From Streptomyces sp. R21 (GTDB taxonomy: Bacteria > Actinomycetota > Actinomycetes > Streptomycetales > Streptomycetaceae): a stretch of DNA of 64,000 nucleotides. The position numbers and the translations under genes were made by a program. Below the pieces are notes generated by a model, which did not search any database, was not told the origin of the DNA, and worked only from the letters and a program-made list of their open reading frames with translations. Positions within the stretch are counted from its first letter, which is position 1. Each line of letters starts with the position of its first letter. The stretch is from positions 9,330,501 to 9,394,500 of the forward strand of contig NZ_CP163435.1 in NCBI RefSeq assembly GCF_041051975.1, in the 5' to 3' direction. This document shows positions 58,470 to 64,000 of this stretch, one piece after another.

Positions 58470-59408
58470 ATGATCGACGCACGGCAGTTGACCAAGAAAT
58501 ATGGCGAGAAGACGGCCGTCGACAGCCTGGACTTCGTCGTGAAGCCGGGAACGGTGACGGGTTTCCTGGGGCCCAACGGTGCGGGCAAGTCCACGACCAT
58601 GCGCATGATCGTCGGCCTCGACGCCCCGACGAGCGGCTCCGTCAGCGTGAACGGCCACCACTATGCCTCGCACAAGGCACCGCTCCAGGAGGTCGGCGCC
58701 CTCCTGGAGGCGAAGTCGATCCACCCGGGCCGCTCGGCGTACAACCACCTCAAAGCCCTCGCACTGACCCACGGGATTCCGGGCCGCCGGGTCGACGAGG
58801 TCATCGGCCTCGCCGGACTGGGCAGCGTGGCGAAGAAGCGGGCCGGCGCCTTCTCCCTCGGGATGGGCCAGCGGCTCGGCATCGCGGCGGCGCTCCTGGG
58901 CGACCCGCAGACGGTGATGCTGGACGAGCCGGTCAACGGGCTGGACCCGGAAGGTGTGCTCTGGATCCGCAACCTGCTCAAGGGGCTCGCCGACGAGGGC
59001 CGGACGGTGTTCGTGTCCTCACACCTGATGAGCGAGATGGCGCTGGTGGCGGACCACCTGATCATCGTGGGGCGCGGCCGGCTGCTTGCCGACACCACCG
59101 TCGCGGACCTGATCCGCGAGGCGGGCGGGGACACGGTGAAGGTGGTGACGCAGGACCCGGCGCGGTTGCGGGAGGTCCTGGCCGGGCCGGGCGTCGACGT
59201 CACCGGCCAGGTCGGCTCCGAGGAGTTGCAGGTGACCGGGCTGACGCCCCGTCTGATCGGGCTGAAGGCTGCGGAGAACGGGATCGCGCTGTTCGAGCTG
59301 AGCGCGCGGACCGTGTCACTGGAGGAGGCATTCATGGACCTGACCAGGGATGCCGTCGAGTATCACGGCTCCACGACCGGCATCGAGACCCTAGGGAGGA
59401 CCGCATGA
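58470..59408 (+). CDS. ABC transporter ATP-binding protein
   Basis: 312 residues. Walker A G-P-N-G-A-G-K-S, signature region F-S-L-G-M-G-Q-R (a variant of LSGGQ), Walker B V-M-L-D-E-P and switch His in V-S-S-H-L. The C-terminal 90 residues are the DrrA/CcmA-type extension. With the permease downstream (ATGA overlap) it forms an exporter of unknown substrate, possibly a peptide or lipophilic antibiotic. Confidence 0.94.
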   Translation: MIDARQLTKKYGEKTAVDSLDFVVKPGTVTGFLGPNGAGKSTTMRMIVGLDAPTSGSVSVNGHHYASHKAPLQEVGALLEAKSIHPGRSAYNHLKALALTHGIPGRRVDEVIGLAGLGSVAKKRAGAFSLGMGQRLGIAAALLGDPQTVMLDEPVNGLDPEGVLWIRNLLKGLADEGRTVFVSSHLMSEMALVADHLIIVGRGRLLADTTVADLIREAGGDTVKVVTQDPARLREVLAGPGVDVTGQVGSEELQVTGLTPRLIGLKAAENGIALFELSARTVSLEEAFMDLTRDAVEYHGSTTGIETLGRTA

Positions 59409-60244
59409 GCACTCTCACCGCAACCGCAGAGGAACCCCGGACCGCCCCCACCCGCCCCGCTTATCGGGTGACCGGACGGCGCGTGCTCTCCTCCGAATGG
59501 GCCAAGCTGTGGTCCCTGCGCTCGACCTGGATCACCTTGGGCCTCGGCCTGCTGTTCCTGGTGGCCTTCGGCCTCATCGCCGCGAGTCGCTACAAGGCGG
59601 GGATCGACTCCGGCAACCTGGACTCGGACTTCGCCGATTCGACGACCGTGAGCCTGTCCCTGTTCGGTACGAACTTCGCCCAGTTGGCCCTGGGCGTGCT
59701 CGGCGTGCTGGTCACGGCGGGGGAGTACTCGACCGGCATGATCCGCTCGACGCTCGCGGCGGTGCCCCGCCGACTGCCCGTGCTGTGGTCCAAGGCGGCC
59801 GTGTTCGGGCTGGTCGCGCTGGCCGTGGGGACGCTGGGTGCGTTCGTCACCTTCCTGATCGGGAGCGGCATCGTCTCGGGTACGCCCGCGGCCATGAGCT
59901 TCTCCGACGCGGGTGTCCTACGGAGTCTGCTGGGCGCAGGGCTGTACCTCGGCCTGGTCGGAGTGATAGGCGCAGCCCTGGGCGCGCTGCTGCGGTCGGT
60001 GGCGGGCGGGATCTCGGTCCTGGTGGCTGCCCTCATGCTGATCCCCGGACTGATCTCACTGCTGCCCAGCTCCTGGCAGAACGACATCAGCCCCTACCTG
60101 CCGTCCAACGCGGGGGAGTCGATGTTCGCCCTGACCCACGACTCCACGACCCTGTCGCCGGGCGCGGGACTGCTGGTCTTCCTCTGCTGGACGGCGCTGG
60201 CGCTGGGCGGCGCGGCGTACCGGCTCGTACGCAGTGACGTCTGA
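59405..60244 (+). CDS. ABC-2 type permease
   Basis: 279 residues with six hydrophobic helices (first at about 40-60, L-G-L-G-L-L-F-L-V-A-F-G-L-I-A). The loop G-E-Y-S-T-G-M-I-R-S-T is typical of bacitracin/lantibiotic-type ABC-2 permeases. It overlaps the ATPase gene by four bases and is followed 18 bases later by a kinase gene. Confidence 0.9.
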   Translation: MSTLTATAEEPRTAPTRPAYRVTGRRVLSSEWAKLWSLRSTWITLGLGLLFLVAFGLIAASRYKAGIDSGNLDSDFADSTTVSLSLFGTNFAQLALGVLGVLVTAGEYSTGMIRSTLAAVPRRLPVLWSKAAVFGLVALAVGTLGAFVTFLIGSGIVSGTPAAMSFSDAGVLRSLLGAGLYLGLVGVIGAALGALLRSVAGGISVLVAALMLIPGLISLLPSSWQNDISPYLPSNAGESMFALTHDSTTLSPGAGLLVFLCWTALALGGAAYRLVRSDV

Positions 60245-60262
60245 CGCCCGCACCATGGACAG

Positions 60263-61555
60263 ATGACGTCCGTGACCACCGATGACATCAGCGGGATGGG
60301 ACCGCTGGTCGCCCGACTCTCCCGGGGCGGCCAGTGGCTGCGGCAGGCCGACCGGACACATCCCTGGGTGCTGGACACCGCGGTCGTAGTCCTGGTCTTC
60401 CTGATGTTCTGCCTGCCCGACCTGATCCACGGCGGTGTGGACGACGGCGACAGCCCGCGCCGGTTCCGGCTCGCCTTCACCGAGCTGCCCGTCGCGGGCA
60501 TGCTGGCCCTGCAGGCCGGCCTGGTACTGCCCCTGCTGTGGCGGCGGCGCAAGCCCGCGGTGGCCTTCGGCGTCATCACCTCGGTGTTCGTCCTGCAGTG
60601 GTCCCTTGGCGCCGCGCTGCGCGCGGACATCGCCCTCTTCGTCGCGCTGTACAGCCTGGCCCTGCACGGGCGGCTGCGACAGTTGCCGTGGGCCTGTGCG
60701 GTCATGGCGGCCGCCATGGTGCTGGTCGCCCTCCGCGTGTCCTTGGCCGTGTCCGTCTGGGACGCGCTGTTCTTCCTGCTGAGCACGGCGACCGCGGCCC
60801 TCGCGCTCGGTCTGATGGTACGGATCCGCCGGGCCCAGCTCGCCGGACTACGGGAGAGGGCAGCCCGGCTGGAGATCGAGCGCGATCAGCGCAGCAGACT
60901 GGCCACGGCCACCGAACGCACCCGTGTCGCCCGCGAGATGCACGACATCGTCGGCCACAACCTGTCCGTCATCATCACGCTCGCCGACGCCGGCGCCTAC
61001 GCCACGGACATCCAACCCGCACGAGGCAAGGAGGCCCTGCAGCTCATCGGCGAGACCGGCCGACAGGCCCTCGGTGAACTGCGGCGCGTGCTCGGCGTGC
61101 TGCGCGAGACCGCCGACGGTCCCCCGGGTGGGCCCGAACTCAGCCCGCAGCCCGGCATCGCGGATGTCGAAGCGCTGTGCGCCACGGTGCGTGCCGCCGG
61201 ACTGGGGGTCGTCTACCGGACCTCCGGCGACGTCGACGCCCTGGACAGCGGGGTGCAGCTGACGGTGTACCGCATCGTCCAGGAAGCCCTCACCAACACC
61301 ATGAAGCACGCAGACCCCGACACCCGGGTACACCTGGCGATCCTCGTCGAGGACAGCCGGCTGACCATCCGGGTCCAGGACACCGGCCCGGCCGTATCGC
61401 CCGGACCGTCGAACGAGGAAGGACATGGCCTGGTGGGCATGCGGGAGAGAGCGGCCCTGTACGGCGGCATCGTCAGCGCGGGACCGGTGGCCGGCGGAGG
61501 ATGGAGCGTCGAGGCCGTCCTCGACCTCACGCCGGGAAGCGGTGGTGACCGATGA
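60263..61555 (+). CDS. Sensor histidine kinase, NarL/DesK type
   Basis: 430 residues. Five or six N-terminal helices (about 35-195), a coiled coil, then a HisKA_3 domain with phospho-His in V-A-R-E-M-H-D-I-V-G-H-N. An ATPase domain follows with D-T-G-P-A and G-H-G-L-V-G-M. Together with the transporter it resembles intramembrane-sensing kinases that monitor cell-envelope antibiotics. Its stop overlaps the regulator start. Confidence 0.93.
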   Translation: MTSVTTDDISGMGPLVARLSRGGQWLRQADRTHPWVLDTAVVVLVFLMFCLPDLIHGGVDDGDSPRRFRLAFTELPVAGMLALQAGLVLPLLWRRRKPAVAFGVITSVFVLQWSLGAALRADIALFVALYSLALHGRLRQLPWACAVMAAAMVLVALRVSLAVSVWDALFFLLSTATAALALGLMVRIRRAQLAGLRERAARLEIERDQRSRLATATERTRVAREMHDIVGHNLSVIITLADAGAYATDIQPARGKEALQLIGETGRQALGELRRVLGVLRETADGPPGGPELSPQPGIADVEALCATVRAAGLGVVYRTSGDVDALDSGVQLTVYRIVQEALTNTMKHADPDTRVHLAILVEDSRLTIRVQDTGPAVSPGPSNEEGHGLVGMRERAALYGGIVSAGPVAGGGWSVEAVLDLTPGSGGDR

Positions 61556-62220
61556 CCACCGTGCTCATCGTGGACGATCAGCCGCTGCAACGCTACGGCT
61601 TCCACCTGCTCCTGGACTCCGTCCCCGAGACCGACGTCGTCGGTGAGGCCGCCCACGGCGCCGAAGCCGTCCGCAAGACGGCCGAACTGCGCCCGGACGT
61701 CGTCCTGATGGACGTCCGCATGCCCGGCATGGACGGCATCGAGGCCACCCGCCGCATCGTCGCCGCCGGCGGCCGCTCACACGTCCTCGTTCTCACGACG
61801 TTCGATCTCGACGAGTACGTCCACGCCGCCTTGCGGGCCGGCGCGAGCGGTTTCCTCCTCAAGGACGCGCGCCCCGAGGAGCTCCTCGCCGGGATCCGCG
61901 CGGTCGCCGTTGGCGACGCCGTCATCGCGCCCGCTCTCACCCGTCGCCTCCTGGACGAGTTCGCCCAGTACGTCCCCTCCCACAGAACCGACCCCTCCGA
62001 GGATCCGAGGCTCACCTCCCTGACCGACCGCGAGCGCGAGATCCTCGTGGCCGTCGGCAGAGGCTGGACCAACGGGGAGATCGCCGCGCGGTTCGTGCTG
62101 TCCGAGTCCACGGTCAAGACACACGTTGGCCGCGTCCTGGCCAAGATCGGAGCACGCGACCGCATCCAGGCAGTGATCTTCGCCTACGACCACGGCCTCG
62201 CGCGGCCCACCGTTGACTGA
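61552..62220 (+). CDS. NarL/LuxR-type response regulator
   Basis: 222 residues. The receiver has D-D-Q at the acidic pocket, the phospho-Asp in V-V-L-M-D-V-R-M-P-G and K-D-A near its end. The LuxR HTH is L-T-D-R-E-R-E-I-L-V-A-V-G-R-G-W-T-N and S-E-S-T-V-K-T-H-V-G-R-V. Last gene of the ABC-kinase-regulator operon. It may bind the GTACC boxes upstream of 58470. Confidence 0.95.
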   Translation: MTTVLIVDDQPLQRYGFHLLLDSVPETDVVGEAAHGAEAVRKTAELRPDVVLMDVRMPGMDGIEATRRIVAAGGRSHVLVLTTFDLDEYVHAALRAGASGFLLKDARPEELLAGIRAVAVGDAVIAPALTRRLLDEFAQYVPSHRTDPSEDPRLTSLTDREREILVAVGRGWTNGEIAARFVLSESTVKTHVGRVLAKIGARDRIQAVIFAYDHGLARPTVD

Positions 62221-62401
62221 ACCGACGGGCAGCCCGCGGCACGTCCCTCGCGCTGATCGCGCCGCCTCATCCTCGGCAGAGGATCTCCAAGGACTCCTCA
62301 CCAGGGCCGGTGGGCACAGCACTCCTTCCTCTTGAGCAGGGCGCGGCCCGTCGGATGTCTACACTCACTTGAGATTCGGTGAACTCATGGGAGGAGTCGG
62401 G

Positions 62402-62986
62402 ATGCCGCGGAACCGTCAGCAGATCCCCCGGGAGGAGCGCACGGGTGATCTGCTAGCCGCGGCCACCGAGCTCTTTCTGGCGAAGGGCTACGTCAAGACC
62501 ACGATGGCGGACATCAGTTCCGCCGCCGGCGTGGCCCGGGGCAACGTCTATTGGTACTTCGACTCCAAGGACCACATCTTCGCCGCCGTCATGAACCGCA
62601 TGCTCAGTCGTGAGATCCGCATCCTGAACGAGGAGCAGGCAGGTGCCGACCCACTGAGCCGCCTGGTGCGCGGGCTGTCCGACATGCGCTATTCCCGGCC
62701 GCTGCACCAGGCCATGCACGACCGGCTTCCCCATTCGGAGGCAGTCCGCGAGGCCCACAACACCTTCCTGAACTGGATCGTCGGACTGGTCGACGAGCTC
62801 ATGGCCGAACGCGGCCTCGATCATGCCCCCGGCGTCGATGCCGCGCTTGTCCGCGACGTCGCGATCGCCGTGTTCGAAGGGGCGAACGTGCCCAACGACC
62901 AGAACAGGCCGGCCCACGAGATGATCCGGTTCCTGATGGAGTCTGTCCTGGCCAGGAGTTCAGGGGCCAAGGGACGAGAGCGCTGA
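62402..62986 (+). CDS. TetR-family transcriptional regulator
   Basis: 194 residues from the ATG at 62402, six bases after GGAGGA. HTH: T-T-M-A-D-I-S-S-A-A-G-V-A-R-G-N-V-Y-W-Y-F-D-S-K. The C-terminal ligand domain is complete. Upstream (62370-62388) TGAGATTC-GG-TGAACTCA is an imperfect dyad that could be its own operator. It is convergent with a flavin monooxygenase gene 10 bases away. Confidence 0.9.
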   Translation: MPRNRQQIPREERTGDLLAAATELFLAKGYVKTTMADISSAAGVARGNVYWYFDSKDHIFAAVMNRMLSREIRILNEEQAGADPLSRLVRGLSDMRYSRPLHQAMHDRLPHSEAVREAHNTFLNWIVGLVDELMAERGLDHAPGVDAALVRDVAIAVFEGANVPNDQNRPAHEMIRFLMESVLARSSGAKGRER

Positions 62987-62996
62987 GCGCGATACC

Positions 62997-64000
62997 TCAG
63001 ACGAGGTGAGTCCCGACTCCCGCTGACACCACCCGCGCCGCACCGGCCGCTTTGCCGTCCGGAGGCGGGAGCGTCGCCCCGCGCAGCATGTCGAGCACAG
63101 CGACGGGATCCGCGGGAGCCTGCCGGCCTCGCCAGCCGACGTGACCGTCCGGGCGCACGAGCACCAGCGGCCGCTCGTACAGCTCCGTGGCGGCCGGGTC
63201 GGCGAGGCGCAGCACCGTCATCGGCAGACCACGGCTGCGGGCGGCCTCCACCAGAGGCGTGGGGTCCGCGGAACCCGAGACCACGAGGGTGAATCCGCGC
63301 CCGAAGTGGTCGAGCACCGAACTACCGTCGGGCAGCCAGACGTGCGGTGCGCGGCAGCCGGGCCACGTCGACGGTACGTACTCGTCCGGCTCGTCGGGCG
63401 GCTCCGGACTGCCGTCCGGCACACAGATCGGGGAGCCGCTGTAGCGGTAGCCGAGCTGGACGCCCGTGCAGCGGAACTCCTTGGCCCGGGACCGGCGGAT
63501 CTCCTCGCCCATCTCACGTCGGAGCCGTTCGCCTTCCGCGTCCATGCGGTCGAGCACTGGATCGGGGGCGAGCTGCGCGTCGGCCTTCCAGTTGCTGGAG
63601 GCTTCCGTGACGTTGCGGACGGCGATCGGCCGCCGCTCCTGTTCGTAGCTGTCCAGGAGCGCCGGGCCTCCCCATCCTTGGAGGGTCGCGGCGAGCTTCC
63701 AGCCGAGGTCCACGGCGTCACCGATCCCGGTGTTGGCGCCGAAGCCCCCCTTGGGCCACAGCAGGTGCGCCGCGTCGCCCGCGAGGAACACCCGCCCCTC
63801 ACGGTAGGTACGGGCTACGACGCAGTGTCCGCTCCAGGGCTGCGCTGCGAGGATCTCCACGTCGATCGGCGCACCGGCGGCCTCGCGTATCCAGGCGACC
63901 GCGTCGTCGGGGTCGGGCTCCTCGTCCAGGTAGACCGAGAGCCGCCATTCGTCCACGCCGTTGACGACCGTGATGTAGGGCCTGCGCGCCGACGACAGGG
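62997..64000 (-). CDS. Class A FAD-dependent monooxygenase, 5' end outside window
   Basis: At least 333 residues are visible. The FAD ribityl-binding motif G-R-V-F-L-A-G-D-A-A-H-L and G-G-F-G-A-N-T-G-I-G-D-A are intact. The C-terminal thioredoxin-like domain (G-R-G-F-T-L-V-V and L-V-R-P-D-G-H-V-G-W-R) is that of PheA/TfdB-type aromatic hydroxylases. The frame stays open to the window edge, so the N-terminal G-x-G-x-x-G lies outside. It probably hydroxylates an aromatic or polyketide substrate. Confidence 0.9.
   Translation of the reverse strand, partial: LSSARRPYITVVNGVDEWRLSVYLDEEPDPDDAVAWIREAAGAPIDVEILAAQPWSGHCVVARTYREGRVFLAGDAAHLLWPKGGFGANTGIGDAVDLGWKLAATLQGWGGPALLDSYEQERRPIAVRNVTEASSNWKADAQLAPDPVLDRMDAEGERLRREMGEEIRRSRAKEFRCTGVQLGYRYSGSPICVPDGSPEPPDEPDEYVPSTWPGCRAPHVWLPDGSSVLDHFGRGFTLVVSGSADPTPLVEAARSRGLPMTVLRLADPAATELYERPLVLVRPDGHVGWRGRQAPADPVAVLDMLRGATLPPPDGKAAGAARVVSAGVGTHLV

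Noticed and set aside
55484-58606. Minus-strand open frame of 1040 codons
   Set aside because: It lies antisense to a clear aldehyde dehydrogenase, the AKR relic and the ABC gene start. Long antisense frames are expected in DNA of this base composition, and the product has no recognisable domain.

Overview
The window is chromosomal DNA of very high G+C content, with strong third-position G/C bias, frequent GTG starts and GGAGG-type ribosome binding sites. The gene families (GH11 xylanase with CBM2, NarL-type two-component pairs, MmyB-like XRE regulators, CbtA/CbtB, DhaKLM, PPK2 beside Pit) point to a Streptomyces or a close actinomycete. I see no rRNA, tRNA or CRISPR array and no intact mobile element. 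The window reads as an accessory or chromosome-arm region that is rich in paralogues, gene relics and small regulatory circuits.

Layout. 0-1.4 kb: the end of a two-component pair. 1.4-3.6 kb: a xylan-degrading operon (GH11 xylanase, then a CE4 deacetylase) behind a CebR-like operator. 3.7-6.2 kb: a phosphate/polyphosphate operon (Pit, a small membrane protein, PPK2) ending in a very long hairpin. 6.2-7.5 kb: a DJ-1-type protein with a TetR regulator. 7.8-12.9 kb: a hypoxia/dormancy-like island (GAF histidine kinase, DevR/OsdR-like regulator, frameshifted Crp-like gene, Rv1733c-like membrane protein, universal stress protein). 12.9-14.3 kb: a molybdopterin oxidoreductase with its flavoreductase. 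14.5-21.5 kb: a quinone reductase with a GNAT protein, a MarR-controlled membrane protein, a HemK-like methyltransferase behind what looks like an attenuator, a hydrolase, a PadR regulator and a cell-surface protein. 21.7-31.2 kb: a LysR regulator, a FnIII lipoprotein, a GH75 chitosanase, the dihydroxyacetone kinase operon and three membrane proteins. 31.6-35.8 kb: an NTF2 protein, a Cys-rich four-helix protein, a catalytically degenerate histidine phosphatase, a cobalamin riboswitch with cbtB-cbtA, and an acyl-CoA dehydrogenase. 36-41 kb: an FG-GAP secreted protein, an IS5-type relic, an amidohydrolase and a CPA1 antiporter.

41-57 kb is the most unusual part. Three MmyB-like XRE regulators are interspersed with oxidoreductases, a flavodoxin/NTF2/DJ-1 operon and a Cys-nucleophile hydrolase. 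Upstream of the three regulators and of most of these target genes lies the same kind of G-run/C-run inverted repeat (roughly GGGG-wAGA-n-TCTT-CCCC). This suggests one shared local regulon. The area also holds a cupin pseudogene, a gutted hydrolase and a junction where two divergent genes have both lost their 5' ends. A pair of MarR paralogues, an SDR and an aldehyde dehydrogenase form a neighbouring circuit with a TTGACACT-type operator.

58-64 kb holds an ABC transporter co-transcribed with a two-component system, behind repeated GTACC boxes. After it come a TetR regulator and a class A flavin monooxygenase cut by the window edge.
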